A stretch of 64,000 nt of DNA, taken from Salibacterium lacus (GTDB lineage: Bacteria; Bacillota; Bacilli; Bacillales; Marinococcaceae). The stretch is from assembly GCF_042684865.1 (NCBI RefSeq), contig NZ_JBHUML010000002.1, positions 620,001 to 684,000 of the forward strand, given 5' to 3'. Position 1 is the first letter of the stretch; each line of letters begins with the position of its first letter. The notes under the pieces are model-generated. The model was not told where the DNA came from and made no database searches. It saw only the letters and a program-made list of their open reading frames with translations. Positions 43,875-52,204 of this stretch are shown piece after piece. The translations under genes were made by a program, and so were the position numbers.

Positions 43875-45647
43875 TTATAAGAAAATTGGTTTTGTCATGA
43901 TTCTTGCTTTTGGTTGCGTTGCGATAGAATTAGCCATCTGCAAAGCGTCCGGCAAGTCGTCATGCGCGTTTGATCCGTACTGTTCGAGTTGTTCTATTAA
44001 CAAGGCGTGATTTGGATTGAATACAATTTTATGCGTCTCTACATCAGGCTGCATGGCTTCTATCCGCAACTCCTTCCGTGTTCTCTGTGTTATCTTTTCA
44101 ACGCGGTTATGTGCCGGATATCCGGTATATTCAAGCGCGTCCTTTAACTTGTCCACGAAAAACTCCTGAGCCATTTGTGACTCCGCAGCAATTCCGTCCG
44201 GCTGATAGTGCCGTACTTTGTTGGTAATGATTTCAAGGAAGTCGTCCGGCGTTACTCGTTCCCCAAACGCGTCCAGCACGTAAACCACGCCGGTTGTTCG
44301 GTCTTTCGCTATCGTCACGCAGGCCGAGTAGTCGCCACGTTGCTTACCTAGCGCAAAGTCGATACCCATGTATATTTCGTACTTATTATGCGGAAATATG
44401 TCTTCCGGCGAATAGTACGCAAAGTGGTCCGGATTGAAAATCATCGACTCTTCGTCAACCGGATTGTTCATATACTCCGTATTAAACGCCTTGCTGCCGT
44501 TATCCCACTTCCATTTCAGCAATTCGAAAATCGGCCGGGCTTCCGGCCACAACACTTTCACGCCGGCTTCCATGTCGTCCTTATGTTCCGCGTAGTACGC
44601 CTCTGCTTTGTCTCGCCGCTTCGGGTCGTTCCGGTCCACGTATATCTTGCGGCACTCTTCCCACAAATCTTCGCGGTCAGGGTGCGACACGATAGCGCGG
44701 TAAATCGATGTCCGAAAGTCCGACCGATTATGCAGAATATTCATCAGCAATGAGTCCGGCGCAACGGTCGTACCCATGACGACGAATGCCGTTTTCAGAC
44801 CCTTCGGATCGCCCAACGGAATGACCACCTGCGAAAACCAATCGCGGAGTTTCTGCCGCTGTTCCGGCGTGGCCGCGTTCGTTTTCGCGTCTTCGAGGTC
44901 GTCGCATATGACGAGGTCCGGCCGGTTCCCGTTCCAGTTACGCCCACGCAACGCTTGGCCGGTTGAGGCCGCCTGTACGAGCGACAACTGCCGCCGCCGG
45001 TCGGAATCAGCGCCGTCCTTATGCCACGCGATAAATTCCTCGCTGTTATCCTTGATGTTCGCCTGGTCTTTCGGCGACAGCAACGGCCCGAAGTCCTGCC
45101 GGAGTTTTTCGTTATGTTTGAGCTGATCCGAAATCCATTCCATGTTGCCGGCCGCCACCTTCGGCGTTTCCGAAATAATGATGATGTAGTGGCGTAGTCG
45201 GTAGACGACCTCGTGTATCGGGTACGCCTTCGACAGAAACGACGACTTGGCGTGCGAACGCGGCGCCGCCACCGCCACTTTATCGTTCCGCTTTACGTGA
45301 CTTACTTCGTTCATAATTTCGCTAATTTCGGCGTGAAATTCCGGCGCATTGCGGGTTACTTTCGCCGTCTTGTCGCCGTAGGCCGGAATCCAGTTGCCGT
45401 CGTTTTCCGGGTTAAGGTCGTCGCCGAAGTATTCGTACGCGAAATAAAGGAGGTCGCCCTCGGCGCGGTGTATCCGGCGCAGGCGCGCCCGTTCTTCGAG
45501 CAGGCCGGCGTAGTCTATCGCAATTTCGTCCGGCATGTCGTTGACGGCCGGAAACTCGCCCTCGATGTATTCGATTGTTTCCGTGGTTTCTTCGATTTTC
45601 CGCGCCCTTGCGTCCGTGTCGAGCCAATTTCCGTTTACCCACGCGAT
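43875..45647 (-). CDS. large terminase subunit (start codon probably AUC)
   Basis: About 590 residues. The ATPase has a deviant Walker A APRSHAKSS (~125) and Walker B LVICDDLED. The nuclease domain has MGIDFALG, IAAESQMAQEF and the metal-binding HDDLPDALQMA. No ATG, GTG or TTG exists near the strong AAAGGAGG at about 45656-45663; the codon 8 bases after it is ATC at 45647. Upstream in-frame starts overlap the opposite-strand promoter and lack a ribosome binding site. The start is therefore uncertain, the product is not. Confidence 0.88.
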   Translation of the reverse strand: MAWVNGNWLDTDARARKIEETTETIEYIEGEFPAVNDMPDEIAIDYAGLLEERARLRRIHRAEGDLLYFAYEYFGDDLNPENDGNWIPAYGDKTAKVTRNAPEFHAEISEIMNEVSHVKRNDKVAVAAPRSHAKSSFLSKAYPIHEVVYRLRHYIIIISETPKVAAGNMEWISDQLKHNEKLRQDFGPLLSPKDQANIKDNSEEFIAWHKDGADSDRRRQLSLVQAASTGQALRGRNWNGNRPDLVICDDLEDAKTNAATPEQRQKLRDWFSQVVIPLGDPKGLKTAFVVMGTTVAPDSLLMNILHNRSDFRTSIYRAIVSHPDREDLWEECRKIYVDRNDPKRRDKAEAYYAEHKDDMEAGVKVLWPEARPIFELLKWKWDNGSKAFNTEYMNNPVDEESMIFNPDHFAYYSPEDIFPHNKYEIYMGIDFALGKQRGDYSACVTIAKDRTTGVVYVLDAFGERVTPDDFLEIITNKVRHYQPDGIAAESQMAQEFFVDKLKDALEYTGYPAHNRVEKITQRTRKELRIEAMQPDVETHKIVFNPNHALLIEQLEQYGSNAHDDLPDALQMANSIATQPKARIMTKPIFL

Positions 45648-45686
45648 AGTACCGACCTCCTTTCGTGAAATTATCGTTTTACCCCG

Positions 45687-45715
45687 TTGACTTTTGCGCA
45701 AAACTACAGTAAGAT
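45687..45715 (+). promoter_or_regulatory. sigma-A promoter of the second recombinase gene
   Basis: TTGACT and TAAGAT with a 17-base spacer, 31 bases upstream of the recombinase ATG. Confidence 0.75.
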
Positions 45716-45746
45716 GAACGTAACATATTCGAAGGAGTGTTACGTT

Positions 45747-46298
45747 ATGAACGAAGTCCAGCCGATTAAAAGCAAGCGCCATATCAACGCCATTAAGTCC
45801 GCCCTGCACGGCCGCAACCGCCTGCTGTTCGTCCTCGGCGTCAACTCCGGCCTGCGGATTTCCGACATGCTGCCGCTGAAAGTCGGCGATGTTCGCGGAC
45901 AGGATTACGTTGCCATTCGCGAAAAGAAAACGGCCAAGCCGAAACGGTTCGCGCTTAACAACGCCATTAAACGGGAAATCCGCGAGTCCGTGCCGGCCGA
46001 CGCCGCCGATGACGATTACCTATTCCGCAGCCGCAAGGGCGCCAACAAGCCGATCAGCCGCGTGCAAGCCTACCGCATTCTCGACGCGGCCGTTGAACGC
46101 GCCGGGCTGGCCGGCAAAATCGGCGCGATCGGCTGCCACTCCACGCGCAAAACTTTCGGCTACTTTGCGTACAAGAACGGCACAGACATCGGCCTGCTTA
46201 TGCGCGTGTTCAACCACAGCAGCGAAAAGCAGACGCTACACTACATCGGCCAAACGCAAGAAGACATCGACGACGTTTACGTTAATATTTCGCTATAG
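45747..46298 (+). CDS. single-domain tyrosine recombinase between the terminase genes
   Basis: 183 residues, only the catalytic domain. R in SGLRISDML, K in EKKTAKPKRF, H and R in CHSTRKTF, a His in NHSSEKQT and Y in LHYIGQT complete the active-site set. No core-binding domain precedes it. GAAGGAG lies before the ATG at 45747. It is on the plus strand between the small and large terminase genes, with its own promoter and terminator. The role is not the main integration (that gene is at 21360); dimer resolution, inversion or DNA packaging control are possibilities. Confidence 0.85.
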   Translation: MNEVQPIKSKRHINAIKSALHGRNRLLFVLGVNSGLRISDMLPLKVGDVRGQDYVAIREKKTAKPKRFALNNAIKREIRESVPADAADDDYLFRSRKGANKPISRVQAYRILDAAVERAGLAGKIGAIGCHSTRKTFGYFAYKNGTDIGLLMRVFNHSSEKQTLHYIGQTQEDIDDVYVNISL

Positions 46299-46312
46299 CA
46301 CCGCAACACACC

Positions 46313-46343
46313 GGGCGCCTTCGTAATGAGGGCGCTCCTTTTT
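46313..46343 (+). terminator. terminator after the second recombinase
   Basis: GGGCGCCTTC / GAGGGCGCTC, a 10-bp stem with G-U pairs, loop GTAAT, followed by CTTTTT. Confidence 0.85.
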
Positions 46344-46344
46344 G

Positions 46345-47121
46345 CGTGCAAATTGACGGCGTGTGGCGTTTTTATGCCGTTCAGGGGCGTAACCCCTTGC
46401 GCGGTAATGTGACGGCTCACAGACGGCAAAATTGCGGTTGTATTACGGGGCGTGCGTGTGTTACCGTGGTGTTACGAATATCCAAAGTGAAATTTTAATT
46501 TCCGGACCTACGGTCGGCCACCCAGTGTCGCCTCTCGTATAGGCCTTGGGGGGTGTCAAGCAATACTACTTTACACCCGAACGTCTGTTCCCGTAGAACG
46601 ATCGTTATAGGAACGCTTGTTCGCGTAAGTCGTTCGATAACGAGAACGAACGCGCGTTCGCCTTCGGCTGCATACGCAATACATCGCAATGTATACGCAA
46701 TGTAACATAATCCCGTTGTGTTACGTTCGGCCGGGCGTCATAACCGCGCAGTGGCGGGCATTATGCGCCATATACCGTAGGCCTACGCACACGCTTCGTT
46801 TATGCAGTCGGTATACACCGGCATAGCAGCGTGGAAAATATCGCCATATTCAGACGGTCTGCATACGGTAGTGCATACCGTAGGTTGTTCGACCAGCTTA
46901 CGTAGGCAAACGGGCGTTCTCCTTGTTCGATATTAAGAACGGGTTACCCGAACATCCGTTCGATTCCGCCTCCTTTTCTCGAAAATGTTCCGGCGGCCGC
47001 GCGGTAGGTCGGTGTCGCAGGCATATGCGGGACAATATACGTCCCTATATCGGACATAACCGGACTGCCGATATCAGCCGAACAGGCCGATAATATCCGC
47101 ATTCCTACCTATATAATTGCG
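46345..47121. other. gene-poor region between terminase genes; possible packaging site
   Basis: About 780 bases without a convincing gene. It holds palindromes and repeats: GTAGGCCTAC near 46777, TACGGTA-N5-TACCGTA near 46864, two copies of ATACCGTAGG (near 46772 and 46876), CGTTCG/CGAACG arms near 46630, two copies of ACGCAATGTA-like DNA near 46680-46705, and GCCGATA repeats near 47068-47095. Being next to the small terminase gene, it is a reasonable place for pac/cos, which is inference. Confidence 0.45.
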
Positions 47122-47529
47122 CTACTCATCCGCACCTTGTCCGCCATCCTCGTTATCCTCGTCCTTATATTGCGCTATCTTGTCGCGAATGGACGCGATA
47201 TCCGTACTGCCGCTGTCCTTCGTCTCGACCTCGTGCTTTTCCGTCAGCAGGCCGTGCGCTTGCAGTAGGGTCCGGAACATTGCGGCATTTCCGTCGGTAA
47301 TAATATGGTCCGGAATAGACGCCATAACCTCCGGTAGCCTGTCGGTCGTGTCGTTCATTATCTTCCGCTTCAATTCCGCATTAAAGTCGTCGTCATTGCG
47401 CCATCTGCGTAATGTACGTTCGTCCACGCCTACCTCTGCGGCTACTTCCGGATATGTACGCCCGCCGCGTTGTGGCATCGCCAGTAACGCAATCGCAGCG
47501 TATTGTAGGTCGCTGAGTTGCTTCGCCAT
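47122..47529 (-). CDS. small terminase subunit
   Basis: 135 residues. The N-terminal helix-turn-helix (YPEVAAEVGVDERTLRRWRN) is of the phBC6A51/Terminase small type, with an oligomerisation part and acidic tail (KDEDNEDGGQGADE). It recognises the packaging site. A strong AAAGGAGG precedes it. Confidence 0.85.
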   Translation of the reverse strand: MAKQLSDLQYAAIALLAMPQRGGRTYPEVAAEVGVDERTLRRWRNDDDFNAELKRKIMNDTTDRLPEVMASIPDHIITDGNAAMFRTLLQAHGLLTEKHEVETKDSGSTDIASIRDKIAQYKDEDNEDGGQGADE

Positions 47530-47670
47530 GTAATCGTCCTCCTTTCGTCTATATTCGCCAAATCAGCGCCTGTGCGCCGTTCTATGCCGACGCCCTACCG
47601 AAGCCCCTTCGCAACCTAGCACGCCATCACACGACGGAAATTTTGCGGAATATGCCCAGCTCCCACCGGA

Positions 47671-47808
47671 CTATCCCCGATCGCCAAACGTACACCCATC
47701 GTCCTTGTCCGCAAACACCGCCAGTAGCTCGCATGTGCCGTGGTTGGCCGCAAAATAGGCGCAGTCACGGCAGCGGGTAATCGGCTTGCTTTCGTTGTGT
47801 TCCGGCAT
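47671..47808 (-). CDS. small cysteine-rich protein
   Basis: 45 residues, start MPEHNESKPITRCRDCAYF. Four cysteines (CRDC, then GTCELL and DGCTFG) could bind one zinc ion. AAAGGAGG lies 9 bases upstream of the ATG at 47808. Similar small proteins are common in phages; function unknown. Confidence 0.7.
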   Translation of the reverse strand: MPEHNESKPITRCRDCAYFAANHGTCELLAVFADKDDGCTFGDRG

Positions 47809-47829
47809 GGTATCGGCCTCCTTTTCGTT

Positions 47830-48252
47830 TTATCCGACCATTTCGAAAATGAAATAACGGTCGATGTCGTATTTATCGATGAACTTTTGCGCATCCTCTA
47901 CGCTGTCAAATTCCGCCCACTTGCCGGACGGATCGAGCAGCATCGTCCATTCGTGAAAGTTCTCGGCGCCAATCCGTTTCGTCTTCGGAAACATCACGAA
48001 GTATGTCGGCCCTTCGCCTACCTTCCCTTCGATCAACTCGTCATTCCGCATCTGCCATTCGCGCCTGAACCACGTCCCCATTTCGCCGTCATAACGGATA
48101 GGATGGCCGCAAACGTCGTCTGCTTTCGGGTCAACGCCGAGAATCGTGTACATCCTCTCTCCGTCAAATCTCCGCTGGCCTTCGTAAATACGGAGTTGCT
48201 TCTGAAAATAATCCGCACACTCAGCCGGTAGCGTAGTGGTGTCTGTCGCCAT
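47830..48252 (-). CDS. hypothetical phage protein
   Basis: 140 residues, MATDTTTLPAECADYFQ at the start, aromatic-rich (WFRREWQMRND, YFVMFPKTKRIG). No family recognised. I chose the ATG at 48252, which follows AAAAGGAG; a longer frame to 48615 runs into repeat DNA and is not supported. Confidence 0.65.
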   Translation of the reverse strand: MATDTTTLPAECADYFQKQLRIYEGQRRFDGERMYTILGVDPKADDVCGHPIRYDGEMGTWFRREWQMRNDELIEGKVGEGPTYFVMFPKTKRIGAENFHEWTMLLDPSGKWAEFDSVEDAQKFIDKYDIDRYFIFEMVG

Positions 48253-48635
48253 GTTATCGACTCCTTTTCGTAGGTATTCCGGTAATACCGGTAATTCCTC
48301 GCGGGGATTAACATAATCCGTCGGGGAATTAATGGGCCTGCCGGCCCGCAGCCGAGGAAAACCACCTCGACTGCCTAGTATATTAATGCGAGTATCTTTA
48401 TCGTAATCAATTATTGCGCAAATGTAGTATAGGCGGCCGAGCCGGCAGGCGAAGGCCCGGCGTAAGCCGGAAGGGTCTGACGTCCGCTGACGAAGACCAA
48501 GAAGAAATTTTCCGGCCGTAATCGCCAAACTCCCCGCCACGCCAGCGCTCACCGCCATTTTTCGGTGTCCGAATGAGCGCACACTTTTCGGCAAATATTC
48601 CGAATGAGCGCACACTTTCGAAGCGCCGCCGCCAA
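48253..48635. other. non-coding region with iteron-like repeats
   Basis: About 380 bases between two minus-strand genes. The right part carries two direct repeats (separate entry). The left part has CCGGTAATACCGGTAAT near 48280 and a minus-strand TTGATT with a downstream TAATAT near 48360-48400, a possible promoter for the genes to the left. No coding sequence is convincing. Confidence 0.5.
48568..48618. repeat. two 20-bp direct repeats, 31-bp period
   Basis: TCCGAATGAGCGCACACTTT occurs at 48568-48587 and exactly again at 48599-48618. They lie just past the stop of the winged-helix gene at 48636. They could be binding sites for that protein (iterons or operators). Confidence 0.8.
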
Positions 48636-49517
48636 TTACCGCCCGTTTTTCACGTTAAACATGGCGGTCAGTGTGTCGTCCGGCTGCGTATTTTTGCGGT
48701 AGAACACGTTCGGGTTGAACGTATATTTTTCGCTGCCGCCGACCTTGATCCTCGCAATCACGTATTCTTCGCCGAACGTCATTTTCGGCAGGCGCCGGCT
48801 TAACTCCGACGGACTAACGCCGATCGCTTCCGCCAACTCTTTTCGGTTGAACCACCGTATCTTTTGCGGGTCCTCTTCGAACGGATTGTCGCAAAGGGCG
48901 TTCGTTTCCATGTGAACGTACGGCAGCATCCGGTACATCAAGCCGATGTCGGCCGCCTTGACTTCGCGGTACACCTGCTTCACCTTCGTAATGTACGATT
49001 TCACAACGCCGGGGTCCGAAAAGGCGCCGCGGAAGTGATACCGCTGATTGACGAAATACTCGGCGGTGCCTCGTCCGCCCTCGCCGCCGGCCTCCGTAAT
49101 GATCCGGTGAGCCTGCGCCGCGTCCAGGAAGTCGTAGAATGTGCTGTTTTTGCGCGACAGGCCGAGCGCCTTTTTCATGTCGGCCGTAGACATTGCGGTC
49201 TTGTCCGGCTTAACAATTCGGCCGGTTTCGTACTCGACGCTGCATTGCAGGCGCATGAGGTAGCCGCATTGTGCCGTTGTCAGGACGTCGTATACTTCGT
49301 GCAGATTGCGCATGTTCGTCGCGGTAAAATGCCGCTGATCCCGGCCGCGCCACTCGGCCGCCTCGCGCTCCGCCTTAAATGCGGCCGTTTGCGCATGGCT
49401 TACGACGCGGTGCGTTAAGGCTGGCGCCGACACGCGGGCTTCACCGGTTTCGCCGTCGACATACGAAAAAACACCGCTGTAATAGCGATGTGATTGTCGG
49501 TTGCCTATCGTAATCAC
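48636..49517 (-). CDS. putative winged-helix DNA-binding protein (replication/regulation)
   Basis: 293 residues. Residues ~65-240 resemble RepL/RepA-type initiators in layout: an N-terminal wHTH-like stretch (LHEVYDVLTTAQCGYLMRLQ), SRKNSTFYDFLDAAQ, and a second HTH-like part (NRKELAEAIGVSPSELSRRL at ~235). The C-terminus is FNVKNGR. The repeats at 48568-48618 directly follow the gene. A replication initiator with iterons is the favoured guess; a regulator is the alternative. Confidence 0.5.
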   Translation of the reverse strand: MITIGNRQSHRYYSGVFSYVDGETGEARVSAPALTHRVVSHAQTAAFKAEREAAEWRGRDQRHFTATNMRNLHEVYDVLTTAQCGYLMRLQCSVEYETGRIVKPDKTAMSTADMKKALGLSRKNSTFYDFLDAAQAHRIITEAGGEGGRGTAEYFVNQRYHFRGAFSDPGVVKSYITKVKQVYREVKAADIGLMYRMLPYVHMETNALCDNPFEEDPQKIRWFNRKELAEAIGVSPSELSRRLPKMTFGEEYVIARIKVGGSEKYTFNPNVFYRKNTQPDDTLTAMFNVKNGR

Positions 49518-49533
49518 CTCCGCAAAATAAAAA

Positions 49534-49557
49534 GACGCCCACTACTCGGCAGGCGCC
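49534..49557 (-). terminator. terminator after the 175-residue protein gene
   Basis: Minus-strand GGCGCC / GGCGTC stem with a 12-base loop followed by TTTTTATTTT. It separates this gene from the winged-helix gene. Confidence 0.65.
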
Positions 49558-49571
49558 GTTGTTACCGTGCT

Positions 49572-50099
49572 TTATTCGATCTTTTCGCCCCATGCCGCCC
49601 TGTCGTTAATCTCCGCTTGCAAATCGGCCGTCTTCGCCTTCCGCAACACATCCGCCACTTGCACGGACTGTATGTCGTCCACTTCGTCACCATTCTGCGC
49701 CCACGTCATGTACGTGTAGTCCGGCTCGTCATTCCAGCGGACAACCGTCTCGTGCTGCGTCCAGTCGGCTGCTTCCGCTTCCCTCAGCGCCTGCGTCGCC
49801 GCCTTAGCCTCGCGTTGGATCGCCTTAAGACCGCGAATCATTTCGGCCATATCGACCTGCGCGGTAATGTCCGTGCCTTTCGTCGTGTCGGCGAGTTCCG
49901 GCGCGTTGGCCAGCGCAAACATGCCGGTAAATTCCGTATAATAGCCGCGTTCTTCGTCGCCGTGCGGCACAGTCGGCGCGAACACCGCCATTTCGTTGTC
50001 TTCGCAAATACACTGCGCAAGCCCGCCGCCTGTTGTTGCGATAATGTCGCCCTTTGCGTAATTTCTGCTGCCGTTCGATTCGCGCTCATTGTGCGCCAT
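49572..50099 (-). CDS. hypothetical phage protein
   Basis: 175 residues, acidic, soluble. The first part (AKGDIIATTGGGLAQCICED) is beta-like, then a helical part (LKAIQREAKAATQALREAEA). No family recognised. A 7-bp inverted repeat GGCGAGC/GCTCGCC (50126-50162) lies in its leader and could regulate it. AGGAGG precedes the ATG. Confidence 0.65.
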   Translation of the reverse strand: MAHNERESNGSRNYAKGDIIATTGGGLAQCICEDNEMAVFAPTVPHGDEERGYYTEFTGMFALANAPELADTTKGTDITAQVDMAEMIRGLKAIQREAKAATQALREAEAADWTQHETVVRWNDEPDYTYMTWAQNGDEVDDIQSVQVADVLRKAKTADLQAEINDRAAWGEKIE

Positions 50100-50215
50100 T
50101 CGTAACGCCTCCTTCGTAATATTTTGGCGAGCCTTGCCGCGCGCTGGCGGAGTTTGCTCGCCCTATTTCGTCCTATAAGGCATAGCCGTGAAACTACGCA
50201 AAAGTTTACGTTTTC

Positions 50216-50596
50216 CTAATAATCCCCGCTAATTTCGTGCATCTTCCGGTTGGTGTCGCGCGTCTTCGGTCGATAGTCGGTGCCGTCTTGCCCGATCTCC
50301 TCCGTCCATGTATGCGAAATCTCTTCGTCCTGCCTTCGTTCCTGCTGCCTCCCGCTCATAACCGGGTACTCGTTATGCGCCATCTTGTACGAGTCCATGT
50401 CCGTCAATTCTTCGCGCAAACACAGCGTCGACAGCCGGTCGAGAAAGTTGGCCGGCGGCATTTCGTCATTCGCCGCAAAGTACCGTTCCGTTACGTCCTC
50501 TACCGCGTCGAATATCGCCTGTCTTTCGGTTAGTCGGCCGCCCTTCGCCTGGTCGAATAGTCCGTTGATTTCCTGCGATAGTTCTTCGTTTGTCAT
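50216..50596 (-). CDS. hypothetical phage protein
   Basis: 126 residues, helical and charged; MTNEELSQEINGLFDQAKGG at the start. It overlaps the sigma-like gene upstream by 4 bases, so both are probably translated together. Function unknown. Confidence 0.65.
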   Translation of the reverse strand: MTNEELSQEINGLFDQAKGGRLTERQAIFDAVEDVTERYFAANDEMPPANFLDRLSTLCLREELTDMDSYKMAHNEYPVMSGRQQERRQDEEISHTWTEEIGQDGTDYRPKTRDTNRKMHEISGDY

Positions 50597-50979
50597 TCTG
50601 CGTCATCTCCTTCGATTTCTTCGTAATGTATCGCGTAGCCTTCGCCTTGCCACGCCCATGCCTCGTACACTGCCGCTATGTCCGATTCTGCCCTCGCCAG
50701 TAGTAGCGATACGGCCGACTTGTCCGATAAATCCATCCGTACTGCCGCCCGTTCTTGCGTCATGTCCCGCACGTAAACGTAATACACCGCCTGCCGCTGC
50801 CGCCGCGTAAGCCGCGCCCGGCCGATCGCCGCCCGTAAATCCTCGAGAATCACCGTCGCGTCGTAGTCGCCGAGGTACTGCCGGGCGGCCAGCGCGTGGT
50901 GGTCGCGGAGTAGCTTGCGTACGCCCGCCGCGGAGTCCAACGCGTAGGTTGCGTCGTATTTCCGTTCTTTTTCGTGCAT
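50593..50979 (-). CDS. sigma-70 region 4-like / ArpU-type regulator
   Basis: 128 residues. Residues ~55-110 look like a sigma region 4 helix-turn-helix (LTRRQRQAVYYVYVRDMTQE, then MDLSDKSAVSLLLARA). Such proteins in Gram-positive phages often switch on late genes. It has no clear ribosome binding site and stands next to a divergent promoter region. Confidence 0.65.
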   Translation of the reverse strand: MHEKERKYDATYALDSAAGVRKLLRDHHALAARQYLGDYDATVILEDLRAAIGRARLTRRQRQAVYYVYVRDMTQERAAVRMDLSDKSAVSLLLARAESDIAAVYEAWAWQGEGYAIHYEEIEGDDAE

Positions 50980-51039
50980 GTCGATTTTTGGCGCGCCTAT
51001 AGTACCGCCGTCCTTCCGTGAATTTTTCGTGTCTATCGA

Positions 51040-51068
51040 TTGACTTGCGTAATCATTCGCGATATACT
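51040..51068 (+). promoter_or_regulatory. strong sigma-A promoter for two small plus-strand genes
   Basis: TTGACT and TATACT with a 17-base spacer, 50 bases before the first ATG. Confidence 0.8.
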
Positions 51069-51118
51069 AGACGTAACAAAGTTGCTAAAGCAACCGAACC
51101 ACGAAGGAGTGACGCAAT

Positions 51119-51271
51119 ATGTCGGTTAACAAAGTCCGCAGCGCCCTGTATTTCGTCAGCCGCATCCTCGGCGACGCCAACGCCGTCAAGCGCGGCAAAG
51201 TCGGCAAGCGCATCGCCCGCAGACTCGCCGGCAAAGGTACCGGCCGACTCCTCGGAAAGTTGTTCCGCTAA
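51119..51271 (+). CDS. small basic phage protein
   Basis: 50 residues, start MSVNKVRSALYFVSRILGD, strongly basic (RGKVGKRIARRLAGKG). GAAGGAG lies 9 bases before the ATG. Proteins like this occur in Bacillus phages without a known role; nucleic-acid binding is likely from charge. It overlaps the next gene by one base (TAATG). Confidence 0.75.
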   Translation: MSVNKVRSALYFVSRILGDANAVKRGKVGKRIARRLAGKGTGRLLGKLFR

Positions 51272-51438
51272 TGAGTACCGCCGATGTCAACCGATTCACC
51301 TTTGCGCTGCGTTACCGGCTGTGGCTCGCGGAAGAGGCCGACAAGTACGACGATATCCTCTTCGAATGTGAGCGCGAATTGCCGGCCGCCGATGTTGACC
51401 GCTTGACCGACGAAATACTGACCGCCCACAGTCGTTAA
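51271..51438 (+). CDS. small acidic phage protein
   Basis: 55 residues, MSTADVNRFTFALRYRLWL then acidic (EEADKYDDILFECERE). It starts in the stop codon of the upstream gene, so the pair is translationally coupled. Its charge is opposite to that of the upstream protein, and they may bind each other. Function unknown. Confidence 0.7.
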   Translation: MSTADVNRFTFALRYRLWLAEEADKYDDILFECERELPAADVDRLTDEILTAHSR

Positions 51439-51689
51439 TTTCCGGCCGAGGGCGGGCTTTTTGCGTCGATAAGCCGGTCTATTTCCTCGATATACTCATA
51501 CTTTCTGCGCAAGTCCTCGCCTATCTGCGACAGCCTCATCCGCTTGTTGGCGCGCCGCCGTACCGTGCTATTTTCGTCTGTCATACCGAATAATTCCTCG
51601 CTTATTTTCGCCTTTTGCCGCTCTAACTTGGCGGTTTCTTTCCGCAATGTTTCCCTGCCTTTCCGGTAGCAATATAACGTCACGTCCAC
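51435..51689 (-). CDS. small coiled-coil protein
   Basis: 84 residues from a GTG at 51689, with AAAGGTGG 8 bases upstream. Two predicted helices (TLRKETAKLERQKAKISEEL, SQIGEDLRRKYEYIEEIDRL) could form a coiled coil. The longer frame to 52127 is antisense to the AbrB-like gene and is rejected. Its end overlaps the convergent small acidic gene by 4 bases. Confidence 0.6.
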   Translation of the reverse strand: MDVTLYCYRKGRETLRKETAKLERQKAKISEELFGMTDENSTVRRRANKRMRLSQIGEDLRRKYEYIEEIDRLIDAKSPPSAGN

Positions 51690-51742
51690 AATATCCGCCA
51701 CCTTTCGATTAAATTTCCGTAAATTTTTTCGCTCTTTTACGT

Positions 51743-51770
51743 TTACATTTCGCTCTATTCGCGTATAATG
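51743..51770 (+). promoter_or_regulatory. sigma-A promoter of the AbrB-like gene
   Basis: TTTACA and a consensus TATAAT with a 16-base spacer, 63 bases before the ATG. Confidence 0.75.
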
Positions 51771-51832
51771 GAGATACGCGATATTATTACGAATACCGCT
51801 TCTGAGCGAAGCGAAGAACAGGAGCGATGACC

Positions 51833-52204
51833 ATGACGCTAGAACCCGTAAACTTTCACGCCCGCGCCGGCGCCAAACGCCTGACGATCGACCGGCAGGG
51901 CCGCTTGATGCTGTCGGCCGGCCTTCGCCGCGAAATGAATATCGACGCGCAGCTTTCGCCGTGGATAACGGTGCTGTACGACGCCGAGTACGACATTTGG
52001 GCGCTGCAAAAGAACGAAAAGTTGAAGCAGGCGCCCGCCGAGTCGACGGCGAAGGTCGATAAGCGCGGCTACATTTCGGCCGGGTCGATCCTGCGCCGCA
52101 ACCGGCTGGATTACGAGAATGGGCCACTGCGCTACGATTTCGACGGCACCGTGTCGTATTCGGGCGAGTCGTACTTGTCGTTCAAGCGCGTAGGAGCGGA
52201 ATAA
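51833..52204 (+). CDS. tandem SpoVT/AbrB-like swapped-hairpin protein
   Basis: 123 residues. KRLTIDRQGRLMLSAGLRRE (~17-36) and VDKRGYISAGSILRRNRLDY (~75-95) both have the alternating pattern of the AbrB DNA-binding hairpin, so one chain holds two such units. The ATG at 51833 has AGGAG 8 bases upstream. It overlaps the convergent methyltransferase gene by 23 bases. A phage-encoded transition-state-type regulator is likely. Confidence 0.6.
   Translation: MTLEPVNFHARAGAKRLTIDRQGRLMLSAGLRREMNIDAQLSPWITVLYDAEYDIWALQKNEKLKQAPAESTAKVDKRGYISAGSILRRNRLDYENGPLRYDFDGTVSYSGESYLSFKRVGAE

Noticed and set aside
45648..45809. Large terminase starting at the first in-frame ATG
   Set aside because: The 54 extra codons overlap the opposite-strand promoter and recombinase start and have no ribosome binding site.
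46495..46689. 64-codon minus-strand ORF in the terminase gap
   Set aside because: No ribosome binding site, no recognisable family, and it crosses repeat DNA.
48253..48615. Extended frame of the 140-residue protein
   Set aside because: Low-quality sequence over repeats; an AAAAGGAG site marks the ATG at 48252.
51690..52127. Long N-terminal extension of the small coiled-coil gene
   Set aside because: It is fully antisense to the promoter and coding part of the AbrB-like gene; its composition (Arg/Ser-rich) is that of a shadow frame.
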